DNA of 64,000 nucleotides from assembly GCA_003148945.1 (NCBI GenBank), contig QGGY01000005.1:186001-250000 (forward strand). The letters run 5' to 3'. Origin of the DNA: Murimonas intestini (GTDB lineage: Bacteria > Bacillota > Clostridia > Lachnospirales > Lachnospiraceae). This document shows positions 1 to 9,415 of the stretch, in pieces. Each line of letters opens with the position of its first letter. The first letter of the stretch is position 1. Position numbers and translations under genes: made by a program. The notes under the pieces are model-generated. The model did not search any database and was not told the DNA's origin. It saw only the letters and a program-made list of their open reading frames with translations.

Positions 1-2
1 GA

Positions 3-1283
3 ATTGACTGCAGCGGTACGGTTCTGGTGACAGAGAAACTGCAGGCGCTGATTGATGATGCGGCGGCAGCAGGCGGACGTGCGGTACTTAAAAGAGGAAC
101 GTACTTAACAGGGGCCCTGTTCCTTAAAAGCGGGCTGGAATTTACTATGGAGGAGGGCTGCATCCTGAAAGGAACTACGGATGAGAGCCAGTATCCCCTG
201 ATAGAAACACGCGTTGCAGGCATAGAAATGAAATGGCCTGCGGCAGTGCTAAACTGTAATCATCAGAGAGGAGTCTCTGTCACGGGAAAAGGAGTGATTA
301 ACGGACAGGGCCCGTACTGGTGGGAGAAATACTGGGGAAAAGACAGGAAAGGAGGAATGCGCGGAGAGTATGATGCAAAAGGACTGCGCTGGGCAGCTGA
401 TTATGACTGTACCAGGGTCAGAAATGTTGTCATATTTGACAGCAGTGAAGTATTGCTGAAGGATTTTACATCAGAACAGTCAGGCTTCTGGAATGTACAC
501 ATCTGCTACTGCAGCCATGTCCATGTAGATGGGATACGTATAGCGGGCAATGCCGGCAGCCCGTCCACAGACGGGATAGATATTGATTCCTCCTCCCATG
601 TCCTTGTGGAAAATTGTGAGACCTCCTGCGATGATGACAGTATCTGCATTAAATCAGGAAGAGACGCCGACGGGCTGCGGACAGCCAGACCCTCACATCA
701 TATCACGATCCGGAACTGCAGGATTCATGCAGGTTTTGGAGTGACTCTGGGCAGCGAGCTTTCAGGGGGAATAGAAGATGTCATTATCCGGGACCTTCAG
801 TATGAGGGCACAGACTGCGGTTTCCGCATCAAGTCATCAAGGCCGAGGCGCGGATATATAAAAAATATTCTTGTGGAAAACCTGCAGATGAAGAATGTGA
901 AGTATCCCTTCCATATCTGTCTGGACTGGAATCCGGCTTACTGTACATGTGAGCTTCCGGATGGTTATGAGGGTGAAGTGCCGGAAAGCTGGAGGAAGCT
1001 GCTGGAGCCGGTGCCGGAGGATGAGCCTCTTACACATGTATCGAATATTACGGTCAGAAATGTAAGGGCGGAAAATGATGCCGGTTACTCAGGGATCAGC
1101 CGGGCTTTTGATATTGAGGGATACAGGGAGCAGCCCATAGAGTCTGTTAAACTCTCTGACATCCATATGTCAGTCAGGGAATTCGGGCGGATCAGCTATG
1201 TAAAGGAGCTTCAGATGGACCATGTGACAATAGAAGTGGCAGGAGACAGGGATACAGCCAATGATACTTATGACAACAGATAA
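3..1283 (+). CDS. Glycoside hydrolase family 28 (polygalacturonase-like), 5'-truncated by window edge
   Basis: Right-handed beta-helix enzyme of the pectin-degrading GH28 family, which hydrolyses galacturonan linkages. The frame is open to the left edge (I-D-C-S-G-T precede the first possible start, GTG at 27), so the true N-terminus lies outside the window. Numbering from that GTG, the family motifs are S-T-D-G-I-D at 180-185 (NTD motif), D-D-D at 202-204 (DD motif) and F-R-I-K at 266-269 (RIK motif). The GHG motif reads G-F-G at 236-238, so the usual histidine is phenylalanine. No signal peptide is visible in the part seen, so it may act inside the cell on imported oligosaccharides; this fits the sugar ABC transporter genes that follow. 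Family call is firm; activity and exact substrate are inferred. Confidence 0.88.
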   Translation: MDCSGTVLVTEKLQALIDDAAAAGGRAVLKRGTYLTGALFLKSGLEFTMEEGCILKGTTDESQYPLIETRVAGIEMKWPAAVLNCNHQRGVSVTGKGVINGQGPYWWEKYWGKDRKGGMRGEYDAKGLRWAADYDCTRVRNVVIFDSSEVLLKDFTSEQSGFWNVHICYCSHVHVDGIRIAGNAGSPSTDGIDIDSSSHVLVENCETSCDDDSICIKSGRDADGLRTARPSHHITIRNCRIHAGFGVTLGSELSGGIEDVIIRDLQYEGTDCGFRIKSSRPRRGYIKNILVENLQMKNVKYPFHICLDWNPAYCTCELPDGYEGEVPESWRKLLEPVPEDEPLTHVSNITVRNVRAENDAGYSGISRAFDIEGYREQPIESVKLSDIHMSVREFGRISYVKELQMDHVTIEVAGDRDTANDTYDNR

Positions 1284-1404
1284 GGGGCAGGGCTTAAGAA
1301 TATGCAAATGGTTTTGCAGAGGGCATTAAATATTTTATACATAATCTCTAAACTTATTGAATTTACTTTAAGGCCTTCCCATGATTAAATAAGAGACATG
1401 AAAT

Positions 1405-1418
1405 ACAAAACGTTTTGT
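1405..1418. promoter_or_regulatory. LacI-family type operator palindrome upstream of the sugar transporter
   Basis: ACAAAACGTTTTGT is a perfect 14-bp palindrome with a central CG, the usual layout of LacI/GalR-family operators and of cre-like sites. It lies about 30 nt before the first permease start, where a bound repressor would block transcription into the transporter genes. The regulator gene is not in view. Confidence 0.6.
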
Positions 1419-1447
1419 GTCAGAAAGAGAAAAGAAAGGTGAAAAAA

Positions 1448-2338
1448 ATGCAAAAGAAACAGAAGACCGTTTTAACCCCATATCTTCTGATTTTACCGGC
1501 AGTGCTGTTCATCGGGTGTGTCATGATCTACCCGCTGTGTAAGGTCTTTTACCTGGCCTTCCAGAATTATAATCCGACTATGCCGTTCCTGAATGGCTTC
1601 TGCGGGATTGACAATTTTGTCAAAATACTGACTACCGGTGAATTCTATTCCGCACTTCTCGTATCCCTGAAATGGGTTGTGTCAGAAGTCGGGCTTCAGC
1701 TGGTATTCGGAATGATAGTGGCCCTGATCCTGAATCAGAGCTTCAGAGGCAGAGGATTTTTCAGGGCAATGACCTTTGTGCCCTGGGCAATGTCAGGAGT
1801 GCTGACAGCAGTGCTCTTCAGCCTGATATTCAATGAGAATTTCGGAGTCCTCAATGATATCCTTAGAAAACTGGGAATCATAAAGGAAAATGTGGCATGG
1901 CTGGCAAATTCAAAGACAGTGCTGGGTTCAGTAGTAGTGGCAGAGCTGTGGAGAGGTATCCCCTTCTTTGCAATCAGTCTGCTGGCTGCCATGCAGGGAC
2001 TCTCACAGGATATCTATGAAGCGGCAAAGGTGGACGGATGTACAAGGTTTCAGACCTTCCGCAAGATCACTCTTCCCCTGCTGAAAAACACAATAGTACT
2101 CACAACACTGCTCCGTACCATTTGGGAATTTAACAGTGTGGATCTGATCTACAGCCTGACAGGAGGCGGACCGGTGGGAAAGACAACAACCCTCAGCATG
2201 CTGATCGCCAACCAGGCGCTTACCACAAATAATTATGGTTACGGCTCCGCAATCTCAGTCATCAGTTTCTTTATCCTGGCAATTGTGGCAGTCATCTATA
2301 TTAAGGCTTCAGGATTTGGAAAGGAGAGTGATGAGTGA
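1448..2338 (+). CDS. Sugar ABC transporter permease (MalF/UgpA-like)
   Basis: First membrane subunit of a carbohydrate importer (CUT1 type), about 296 residues with six predicted membrane helices. The inner-membrane EAA loop that docks the ATPase is visible (E-A-A-K-V-D-G, then a T-L-P-L-L stretch) near residues 195-225. ATG 1448 is preferred because AAAGGTG sits 6 nt upstream; an in-frame TTG at 1415 lies inside the operator palindrome and lacks a ribosome site. The next permease starts at its stop codon, so the two are translationally coupled. No ATP-binding subunit is encoded nearby, so a shared MsmK-type ATPase elsewhere is likely. Substrate is inferred from the GH28 neighbour as pectin-derived oligosaccharide. 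Confidence 0.92.
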   Translation: MQKKQKTVLTPYLLILPAVLFIGCVMIYPLCKVFYLAFQNYNPTMPFLNGFCGIDNFVKILTTGEFYSALLVSLKWVVSEVGLQLVFGMIVALILNQSFRGRGFFRAMTFVPWAMSGVLTAVLFSLIFNENFGVLNDILRKLGIIKENVAWLANSKTVLGSVVVAELWRGIPFFAISLLAAMQGLSQDIYEAAKVDGCTRFQTFRKITLPLLKNTIVLTTLLRTIWEFNSVDLIYSLTGGGPVGKTTTLSMLIANQALTTNNYGYGSAISVISFFILAIVAVIYIKASGFGKESDE

Positions 2339-3171
2339 TGAAAGAAAAGAAAAGAGTGATTGTTTTTCTGCGCTGGCTCCCGCTTATAGCGATTAACATC
2401 TTTGTCCTGTTTCCAATCTACTGGGCGGTGAACACATCATTTAAGGGGGAAGGAGAGATCCTTGGCAAGCCAATTACTTATCTGCCAAAGGTCCCGATCA
2501 TCTCCAACTTTGTAGAAGCCTGGAAGAATGTAGGGTTTGATAAATATTTCGTAAACAGCTTGAAAGTAAGCTTCATATCAGTTATCTTTATCGTAGTTGT
2601 TGCGATCATGGTTGGTTATGCCCTGACCCGCTACAAATTTAAAGGCAAAGGAGTTTTTATGGGTCTGCTTCTGGCAGTCCAGTTTATTCCGGCGGCAGTG
2701 CTGCTTGTACCGCTTTTTAACACCTTCAAGACAATGCATCTGGTGGGAAGCCACCTGGCTCTGATCGTGGTGAATGTCACATTCCAGCTTCCTTTCTGCT
2801 GTATCCTGATGAAGGGTTTTATAGAGGGCGTGCCCATAGCTCTGGAGGAGGCCGCCATGATCGACGGCTGCAGCAGGATGCAGGGGATTGTCCGTGTAGT
2901 GATCCCCATGCTGGTTCCGGGAATCATAACAGTGGCAGCTTTTGCACTGATAGGCTGCTGGAATGAGTTCCTGTTTGCAATGATGTTTTTAAATGACCCT
3001 GATATGTATACAGTCCCTATAGGACTGAAGATGATGCAGGGCGAGTACGGCGTACACTATGGAGCTATGGCTTCAGGGGCTATCATTGCCATGATCATTC
3101 CGGTCGCATTATTTGCCTACCTGCAGAAATACCTGGTGACAGGGCTGAGCGCAGGCGCTGTGAAGGGCTGA
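2338..3171 (+). CDS. Sugar ABC transporter permease (MalG/AraQ-like)
   Basis: Second membrane subunit of the same importer, about 277 residues, six predicted helices, with the EAA loop E-E-A-A-M-I-D-G followed by a V-I-P-M-L stretch in the second half. The start overlaps the previous stop: either ATG 2338 (TGATG overlap) or GTG 2335 (GTGA overlap), both served by AAGGAG at 2321-2326. It pairs with the MalF-like gene upstream and the lipoprotein 128 nt downstream. The intervening AT-rich stretch has no clear terminator, so the binding protein gene probably belongs to the same transcript. Confidence 0.92.
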   Translation: MKEKKRVIVFLRWLPLIAINIFVLFPIYWAVNTSFKGEGEILGKPITYLPKVPIISNFVEAWKNVGFDKYFVNSLKVSFISVIFIVVVAIMVGYALTRYKFKGKGVFMGLLLAVQFIPAAVLLVPLFNTFKTMHLVGSHLALIVVNVTFQLPFCCILMKGFIEGVPIALEEAAMIDGCSRMQGIVRVVIPMLVPGIITVAAFALIGCWNEFLFAMMFLNDPDMYTVPIGLKMMQGEYGVHYGAMASGAIIAMIIPVALFAYLQKYLVTGLSAGAVKG

Positions 3172-3299
3172 TCATAGGACGGGATTAAAAGGATTTAGTA
3201 TATTATAATCCAGTATATTGTTATCTGGTATATAAAGATTTAGAATATCAAAACTTAGGATATTAAAATAATAATGTTAAGATAAAGCGAGGTAAAATA

Positions 3300-4652
3300 A
3301 TGAAAAAGAAATTTATATCAGCTATTCTCTGTGGAGTACTTGGGATTTCAATGATTTCCGGATGCGGCAGTTCAGAAGGTGATAAAGAGAGCCAGAGGCA
3401 GACAGCGTCCAAAAGCGCGGCAGACAGCGGTGATGTTGTGGAGATCACCTTCTGGGACAATTATGCGGATACAATACGTACAGAATTATATGGTAAGCTG
3501 ATCAGCCAGTTTGAGGAAGAAAATCCTGGCATAAAGGTAAAATATGTGCCTCTTCCGGCAGATCAGGCGAAATCTAAATACGATGTGGCGATCCAATCTG
3601 AGACAACACCTGACTGCGGAGTTACATACCAGTACTGGCTGAACGATTTTATTGTGCAGGATGCCCTTCTTCCGCTGGATGACTACATGTCCTCCTGGGA
3701 TAAAAAAGATGAGCTGCTGGAGACATTCCAGAACAGCATCAAGGAAATGTCCCCGGACGGAAAGACATACGGCCTTGCCCAGACTGTGACGATCCCTGCT
3801 GTCTGGTATAATACAGATATCTTTACAAAAGCTGATACAGAGATTCCCCAGTCCTGGGATGAAATACTCGCCGCAGTAGAAAAGACTACTGATAAGGAAA
3901 ATGGAGTTTATGGTTTCTCCATCCGCGGGGGTGCAGGAAGTTCACAGCAGTTTGAACAGATGATGTACCAGTATTCAGGAATCACAGAAATGTTTGATGA
4001 AAACGGAAATTCCACCATCAATGATCCGGCTCATGTAGAATTCCTGGATAAGTTTGCAAAACTGTACAATGTATACACACCGGAAAGCGATATCACAAAT
4101 GCATCAACTGAGATGATCTCAGCATTTGATTCAGGATCGGCCGCTATGATATTCCATAATATCGGTTCCTATGGACAGCACAGGGATACACTGGGAGAAG
4201 GAAAGTTCGGCGCTCTTGTAAACCTGAAATCTATCCAGGATACAAATGTCATTGTGTCAAATGGAGCTACTACCTTGTCTGTATTCAAAAATACAAAGCA
4301 TCCGGAAGAGACTTTTAAGTTTGTAAGCTGGCTCACAGAGCACAGCGCTGACAGCCAGTTCAATGAGAAGATCGGTCAGGTTCCCTGTAATAAAGAGGCA
4401 TTGAAGGATGAATGGGTACGGAAATCCCTGCCCATCAAAGAATCAGCGGACGCTCTTCTTGATGAAAATACGAAGATTGCAACTCTTCCAATCAACGTGA
4501 CAGGTTATTTTGACCTCCACCAGAATACGCTTGCAAAAGAATTCCAGAATGTCCTGTTAGGAAATACAACAGCTCAGGAATATCTGGATAACTGGGCATC
4601 TGAGATGACCAGGCTGAAAAAGCAGTACGATGAAAAAGTAGTACAGAAATAA
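3300..4652 (+). CDS. Extracellular sugar-binding lipoprotein (ABC transporter, family 1)
   Basis: Solute-binding protein of a CUT1 importer, 450 residues. The N-terminus is a lipoprotein signal: K-K-K, hydrophobic core, then I-S-G-C with the lipidated cysteine at residue 22. A polar linker follows and then the family core starting V-E-I-T-F-W-D-N. It would be anchored on the outer face of the membrane and hand sugar to the two permeases upstream. Start ATG 3300 has an AGGT site about 9 nt upstream. It ends 20 nt before a strong intrinsic terminator that closes the sugar operon. Binding specificity cannot be read from sequence; pectic oligosaccharide is an inference from the GH28 gene. Confidence 0.93.
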   Translation: MKKKFISAILCGVLGISMISGCGSSEGDKESQRQTASKSAADSGDVVEITFWDNYADTIRTELYGKLISQFEEENPGIKVKYVPLPADQAKSKYDVAIQSETTPDCGVTYQYWLNDFIVQDALLPLDDYMSSWDKKDELLETFQNSIKEMSPDGKTYGLAQTVTIPAVWYNTDIFTKADTEIPQSWDEILAAVEKTTDKENGVYGFSIRGGAGSSQQFEQMMYQYSGITEMFDENGNSTINDPAHVEFLDKFAKLYNVYTPESDITNASTEMISAFDSGSAAMIFHNIGSYGQHRDTLGEGKFGALVNLKSIQDTNVIVSNGATTLSVFKNTKHPEETFKFVSWLTEHSADSQFNEKIGQVPCNKEALKDEWVRKSLPIKESADALLDENTKIATLPINVTGYFDLHQNTLAKEFQNVLLGNTTAQEYLDNWASEMTRLKKQYDEKVVQK

Positions 4653-4672
4653 TTTCATGTAACATAGTCCGG

Positions 4673-4716
4673 GCCGGCGCCTTTGTCACAGACAGTGACA
4701 AGGGGCGCCGGCTTTT
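4673..4716 (+). terminator. Intrinsic terminator of the sugar operon
   Basis: GCCGGCGCC (4673-4681) pairs with GGCGCCGGC (4704-4712), and inside it TTGTCAC pairs with GTGACAA; a TTTT run follows. This very stable hairpin closes the GH28/ABC transcript. Confidence 0.9.
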
Positions 4717-4812
4717 GCATATTTTATAGAAAACTTTGTTCCTTGAAGCGGCAGTAATTCTATGTTAAACTGTAATAATTACGTTTGATCAATTGACAGG
4801 AGATGTATAATT

Positions 4813-5589
4813 ATGAAAGAAAACGGACAAAAAGATCTAAAGAGCCAAAAAGGAAAACGGACGCGCATGCGCCGGGTGCTGACAGCGCTGGCTGTTGTGG
4901 CCCTGGTGCTGGTATGTACTGCCGGAGTCTGCTTTTTATATGTGAATGATTATTATCACAGAACAGGAGATGTGCCCGGATATCTGGAAGATACTGATCA
5001 GGTAAAGGTAAGTGAATTTGAGTACGGGCTGTTTTTCGATGGAAGCGGGGAGGATACAGCATTCATCTTTTACCCCGGAGCCAAGGTTGAATATACGGCA
5101 TATGCACCTCTGATGCAGAAACTGGCCTGTCAGGGGATTGACTGTTTTCTTGTCCATATGCCCGGCAATCTGGCAGTGCTCGGACAGGACAGGGCAGACA
5201 GTATTCTGGATTCCTTTGATTATGAGCACTGGTATATTGGAGGTCATTCTCTGGGAGGAGCCATGGCAGCATCTTATGCAGCATCTAATCTTGATAAGTT
5301 TGACGGTGCAGTACTGCTTGGAGCATATCCCACTAAGAGCCTTAAATCAGAAGCCTTTGCTGTGTTATCTGTATATGGAAGTGAGGATACTGTTATAAAC
5401 AGAGAAAAACTGGAAGCCGGCAGGGAGTATATGCCTCAGGATTATAATGAGGTTTGCATACAGGGTGGAAATCATGCCCAGTTTGGAAATTATGGGGAGC
5501 AGGATAAGGACGGAACTGCAGCAATCAGCAGGGAAGAACAGCAGGAGCAGACTGTCAGCGCAATAGCAGAGATGGTAAGAGGGCAGTGA
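4813..5589 (+). CDS. Membrane-anchored alpha/beta hydrolase
   Basis: 258-residue serine hydrolase of the alpha/beta fold. A basic N-terminus and one membrane segment (about residues 17-38) place the catalytic domain outside the cell. The nucleophile elbow is G-H-S-L-G-G; the acid is probably in Y-G-S-E-D and the histidine in G-G-N-H-A-Q-F-G, giving a full triad. ATG 4813 has AGGAGA 9 nt upstream. It sits alone between the sugar operon terminator and an AraC-type regulator. The natural substrate is unknown; carboxylesterase or lysophospholipase-like activity is possible for this family. Confidence 0.85.
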   Translation: MKENGQKDLKSQKGKRTRMRRVLTALAVVALVLVCTAGVCFLYVNDYYHRTGDVPGYLEDTDQVKVSEFEYGLFFDGSGEDTAFIFYPGAKVEYTAYAPLMQKLACQGIDCFLVHMPGNLAVLGQDRADSILDSFDYEHWYIGGHSLGGAMAASYAASNLDKFDGAVLLGAYPTKSLKSEAFAVLSVYGSEDTVINREKLEAGREYMPQDYNEVCIQGGNHAQFGNYGEQDKDGTAAISREEQQEQTVSAIAEMVRGQ

Positions 5590-5712
5590 CAGTCTCTGCC
5601 GCCGGTTCTTTTTTGGGAAGCGGCTTCTTATACCTGATGTTTTACAGCAAAAAAAATCGAGAATCTTTAGGCGCTCAGGCTGTATTATGGATAGCATAAG
5701 GAGGCAGAGAAA

Positions 5713-6582
5713 ATGAAGGAACAAATAGAAGCTGTTCAGCGGATGCAGGATTATATAGAAGAACATCTGGCGGAAAATATCACTTTTGCAGATCTGGCTA
5801 AAGTATCTCTTTTTTCCCCATGGTACTCTTACCGTCTGTTTACTCAATGGACGAATCAGACCCCGGCCGATTATATCAGAAGGCTCAGGCTTTCCAGGTC
5901 AGCTCTGAAGCTGAGGGATGAATCCTGCAAGATCATAGATGCAGCGTTTGAACTTGGCTTTGGCAGTGTAGACGGTTATCAACGGGCATTCTTCCGCGAA
6001 TTCGGCTGCAATCCAAGGGAATATTCTTTAAACCCTGTTCCTCTGTATCTCTTTACCCCTTATGGAGTTAAATACCGGGTCAGCAGAGAGGAGAAGACGA
6101 TGGAAAACGTAAGGAATGTATTTGTACAGGCAATTGAAAAACCAGAGAGGAAAGTGATCGTTAAACGGGGAGTAAAAGCCAAAGACTATTTCGCATATTG
6201 CGAAGAAGTAGGATGTGATGTGTGGGGACTTCTGACAAGCATCAGATCTATCAGCGGAGAACCAGTATGTATGTGGCTTCCTCAGGCGTATATCAGGCCG
6301 GGAACCTCCCAGTATGTACAGGGAGTGGAAGTTTCCATAGATTATGACGGGGTGATCCCGGAAGGTTTTGAGGTAATAGAGCTTCCGGCAGCCAGATATC
6401 TCATGTTTAAAGGCGAACCCTTCAAAGAAGAGGAATACTGCCAGGCAATAGAGGAGATCCAGAAGGCTGTGGAAAAATACGATCCCCAGGAGATAGGAGC
6501 CAGCTGGGATGAATCAAATCCCCGTATTCAGCTGGAGCCTGTGGGCTCAAGAGGGTATATAGAGCTTTGGCCGATTAAATAG
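5713..6582 (+). CDS. AraC-family regulator with GyrI-like effector-binding domain
   Basis: 289-residue DNA-binding regulator. Residues about 5-105 form the double helix-turn-helix of the AraC/XylS family (D-Y-I-E-E-H-L opening, L-G-F-G-S-V-D-G-Y-Q-R-A-F-F-R-E-F-G in the second HTH). Residues about 130-289 match the GyrI-like small-molecule domain, ending in E-L-W-P. This Rob/SoxS/BmrR-like layout binds hydrophobic or cationic compounds and controls stress or drug efflux genes in known members. ATG 5713 follows AAGGAGG. It is monocistronic, closed by a strong terminator before the copper operon. Its targets are not evident. Confidence 0.88.
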   Translation: MKEQIEAVQRMQDYIEEHLAENITFADLAKVSLFSPWYSYRLFTQWTNQTPADYIRRLRLSRSALKLRDESCKIIDAAFELGFGSVDGYQRAFFREFGCNPREYSLNPVPLYLFTPYGVKYRVSREEKTMENVRNVFVQAIEKPERKVIVKRGVKAKDYFAYCEEVGCDVWGLLTSIRSISGEPVCMWLPQAYIRPGTSQYVQGVEVSIDYDGVIPEGFEVIELPAARYLMFKGEPFKEEEYCQAIEEIQKAVEKYDPQEIGASWDESNPRIQLEPVGSRGYIELWPIK

Positions 6583-6589
6583 CAGTTTC

Positions 6590-6649
6590 AAAAAAGAAAA
6601 CATATCCGGACTAAATTATACCGAAAGTCCGGATATGTTTTCTTTTTTT
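6590..6649 (+). terminator. Strong, bidirectional-looking terminator after the AraC-type gene
   Basis: A long hairpin pairs GAAAACATATCCGGACT with AGTCCGGATATGTTTTC, flanked by A6 on the left and T7 on the right, so it could stop transcription from either side. It insulates the copper operon. Confidence 0.92.
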
Positions 6650-6669
6650 GAAAATAATAAGATTATCCA

Positions 6670-6698
6670 TTGACAAATAGGTAGATATAGACTATGAT
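6670..6698 (+). promoter_or_regulatory. Sigma-A promoter of the copper operon
   Basis: TTGACA (6670-6675) and TATGAT (6693-6698) are separated by exactly 17 bp. The predicted start site falls inside the CsoR-type operator just downstream. Confidence 0.85.
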
Positions 6699-6704
6699 TT
6701 TTAT

Positions 6705-6721
6705 ATACCCATACGGGGTAT
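6705..6721. promoter_or_regulatory. CsoR-type operator
   Basis: ATACCC-N5-GGGTAT is an inverted repeat of the class bound by copper-sensing CsoR repressors (G/C tract flanked by AT). It overlaps the predicted transcription start of copA, and csoR is encoded in the same operon, which supports autoregulation: repression without copper, release when Cu(I) binds CsoR. Confidence 0.82.
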
Positions 6722-6782
6722 GAGTAATTCCGCGGGCAGCGAGTTTAATAATAAATAATAACAGGAAGAGAGGTATTCTTAT

Positions 6783-9023
6783 ATGAAAACAGAGGTATAT
6801 ATGATCTCGGGCATGACATGCGCATCATGCAGCAGCGCTGTTGAACGGGTTACCAGAAAGATACCCGGCGTAGAACACAGCGAAGTGAATCTTGCCACAA
6901 ATAAGCTGACAATTACGTATGATGAAGCGTCAGTGACTCCTGATATGATCATCTCCAAAGTTGACAGGGCCGGTTTTGGCGCTGAACAGTTTGTGGAGAA
7001 GCCCAGGGAGGAGATAGAGAAACAGGAGGAGGAAAAAGAAGAAGCCCTGCATGTTATGAAAAGGCGGCTTATCATAAGTATAGTTCTGGCGGTTCCTCTG
7101 CTGTATCTGTCCATGGGCCACATGCTTCCATTTCCTCTGCCCCTGCCGGGTTTTCTGGATATGCATAAAAGTCCTGTAAATTTTGCGCTGGCACAGCTTA
7201 TTTTGACAACATTTGTGCTCATCTGCGGCAGAAAGTTTTATATAGTGGGATTTAAGACACTTTTTAAGGGACATCCGAATATGGATTCACTTGTGGCAAT
7301 AGGGACAGGAAGTGCCTACATCTACAGTATCATAAATACGATCATGATCCCGAGATCACATATGTATGTAGAAAATCTTTATTACGAGTCAGCGGCTGTA
7401 GTTGTCACCCTGGTAATGCTGGGAAAATATATGGAGAGCAGAAGCAAGGGAAAGACCTCGGAGGCGATCCAGAAGCTTATGCAGCTGGCGCCTGACACGG
7501 CCATACTCCTGAAGGACGGACAGGAATCAGAAGTGCAGGCTTACATGGTGAAGAAGGGGGACATCCTTGTGGTGCGCCCCGGAAGCAGAGTGCCGCTTGA
7601 CGGGATCGTCGTCAAAGGCGGCAGCAGCGTGGATGAATCTATGCTGACAGGTGAAAGTATTCCGGTAGAGAAGCAGCCCGGAGATGAAGTGATCGGCGGC
7701 AGCGTAAATTATAACGGCGCCATGCAGATAGAAGTAACACATGTGGGAGAAGACACTACACTCTCCAAGATCATCAGGCTCATGGAAGATGCCCAGGGCA
7801 GAAAAGCGCCGATCTCCAAGCTGGCTGACAGAGTGGCGGGATATTTTGTACCGGCTGTCATACTCATAGCAGTTATAGCGGCGGCAGGCTGGGCACTGGC
7901 GGGACATGATATTTCCTTTGTCCTAACGGTTTTTGTCTCTGTTCTTGTCATCGCCTGCCCTTGTGCGCTGGGACTTGCCACTCCTACAGCTATTATGGTA
8001 GGGACTGGCGTGGGAGCCAATAACGGTGTTCTGATCAAAAGCGGAGAAGCGCTGGAGATCACACATAAGATAGATACAGTAGTATTGGATAAGACAGGGA
8101 CAGTTACAGAGGGAAAACCGCGGGTCATTGAAATAATTCCGGAAGGCATGACACAGCAGGAACTGCTGTCCGCAGCAGCTGCATGTGAGAATACATCAGA
8201 GCATCCTCTGGGGCGCGCCATAGTGGAGGAAGCCAGGGAAAGAAAGATACCGTTCCCGGAGCCTGAAGAATTTGAAAGCCTTACGGGAAAAGGGATACGT
8301 GCAGTGCTCCAGGGCAGGGAGGTCTATATAGGGAATGACAGGATGATGGAGGAATTATCTGTATCCACAGCAGGTATGGACAGTCTTGCTGAGAAAATTG
8401 CCGAAAAGGGTCAGACGCCTATGTTTGTTGTAATAGATAAGACTTTGGCAGGGATCATCAGCGTGGCGGATACTGTAAAACCAACGAGTGCAGAGGCAAT
8501 AGACCAGATAAAAAAACAGGGTGTAGAGGTTTATATGCTTACAGGGGACAACAGGCGCACGGCAGATTACATTGGAAAACAGGTGCATGTAGATAAAGTA
8601 ATCGCGGAGGTTCTGCCGGGAGACAAGGCATCAGTTGTAAATGAATTGCAAAAGCAGGGAAAAAGAGTTATGATGGTAGGTGATGGGATTAATGATGCAC
8701 CAGCCCTGGCGCAGGCAGATATCGGCGCGGCCATAGGAAGCGGAAGCGATATCGCCATGGAATCCAGCGATATAGTCCTGATGAAATCAGATCTGAAGGA
8801 TGTTTACAAGGCAATCAAACTGAGCAAGGCTACAATACGGAATATCAAGGAAAATCTGTTTTGGGCATTCTGCTTCAATACATGCGGTATTCCAGTGGCG
8901 GCAGGCGTGCTGTATATATTTGGAGGGCCGCTGCTTAACCCGATGATCGCAGGCCTGGCCATGTCATTTAGTTCAGTGTTTGTTGTCAGCAATGCGCTGA
9001 GGCTCAAAAGAGTAAAATTATAG
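6783..9023 (+). CDS. copA: Copper-exporting P1B-type ATPase
   Basis: 746-residue heavy-metal P-type ATPase that pumps Cu(I) out of the cytoplasm. An N-terminal HMA domain carries G-M-T-C-A-S-C with C13 and C16. The actuator motif T-G-E-S is at 289-292, the transmembrane metal site C-P-C at 392-394 (Cu(I)-type), the phosphorylation site D-K-T-G-T at 436, S-E-H-P-L-G in the nucleotide domain, and the hinge G-D-G-I-N-D at 633-638. Length and motif order are those of single-HMA CopA proteins. It is first in a copA-csoR-copZ operon under a CsoR-type operator. Function is very secure; silver transport is also possible for the family. Confidence 0.97.
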   Translation: MKTEVYMISGMTCASCSSAVERVTRKIPGVEHSEVNLATNKLTITYDEASVTPDMIISKVDRAGFGAEQFVEKPREEIEKQEEEKEEALHVMKRRLIISIVLAVPLLYLSMGHMLPFPLPLPGFLDMHKSPVNFALAQLILTTFVLICGRKFYIVGFKTLFKGHPNMDSLVAIGTGSAYIYSIINTIMIPRSHMYVENLYYESAAVVVTLVMLGKYMESRSKGKTSEAIQKLMQLAPDTAILLKDGQESEVQAYMVKKGDILVVRPGSRVPLDGIVVKGGSSVDESMLTGESIPVEKQPGDEVIGGSVNYNGAMQIEVTHVGEDTTLSKIIRLMEDAQGRKAPISKLADRVAGYFVPAVILIAVIAAAGWALAGHDISFVLTVFVSVLVIACPCALGLATPTAIMVGTGVGANNGVLIKSGEALEITHKIDTVVLDKTGTVTEGKPRVIEIIPEGMTQQELLSAAAACENTSEHPLGRAIVEEARERKIPFPEPEEFESLTGKGIRAVLQGREVYIGNDRMMEELSVSTAGMDSLAEKIAEKGQTPMFVVIDKTLAGIISVADTVKPTSAEAIDQIKKQGVEVYMLTGDNRRTADYIGKQVHVDKVIAEVLPGDKASVVNELQKQGKRVMMVGDGINDAPALAQADIGAAIGSGSDIAMESSDIVLMKSDLKDVYKAIKLSKATIRNIKENLFWAFCFNTCGIPVAAGVLYIFGGPLLNPMIAGLAMSFSSVFVVSNALRLKRVKL

Positions 9024-9074
9024 GTAACTATAATGACGAACTGCCGCCGGCGGACGTCATAGAGGAGGTGGAGT

Positions 9075-9374
9075 ATGACAGAAGAGAGCTGCTGCCATAA
9101 GCAGAAGCACAGAGATGATAAGGAATATAAGGATCTGGTGCACCGCCTGAACAGGATAGAAGGCCAGATCAGGGGGATCAGGAATATGGTTGATGAGGAA
9201 CGTTACTGTGTTGATATCCTGACACAGGTGTCAGCGGTCCAGTCCGCCCTTAACAGCTTTAATAAAATCCTGCTTTCAGATCATATCAAGACATGTGTGG
9301 TGGAAGATATCAGAGGCGGCAATGAAGAAGTTGTTGATGAACTGTGCAAAACGATCCAAAAACTTATGAAATAG
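9075..9374 (+). CDS. csoR: Copper-sensing repressor CsoR (DUF156)
   Basis: 99-residue all-helical repressor of the CsoR/RcnR/FrmR family. The core H-R-L-N-R-I-E-G-Q-I-R-G is present, and the Cu(I) ligands follow the C-H-C pattern: Cys in R-Y-C-V-D, His and Cys in D-H-I-K-T-C, matching copper sensors rather than nickel or formaldehyde members. An N-terminal C-C-H-K-Q-K-H tail could add weak metal binding. ATG 9075 follows GAGGAGG. The 51-nt gap after copA contains a small inverted repeat (ATGACG...CGTCAT) without a T-run, so co-transcription is expected. It probably represses its own operon through the operator at 6705-6721. Confidence 0.93.
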   Translation: MTEESCCHKQKHRDDKEYKDLVHRLNRIEGQIRGIRNMVDEERYCVDILTQVSAVQSALNSFNKILLSDHIKTCVVEDIRGGNEEVVDELCKTIQKLMK

Positions 9375-9415
9375 ATCTGACACTAAAATAGTAAATGAAA
9401 AAAGGAGAATATATT

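Noticed and set aside
5590-5712. Possible terminator GCCGC...GCGGC after the alpha/beta hydrolase
   Set aside because: The stem is short with a poor loop and the T-run lies in the loop rather than after it.
9024-9074. Terminator between copA and csoR
   Set aside because: Inverted repeat ATGACG/CGTCAT around a GC palindrome has no T-run, and csoR has no promoter of its own.
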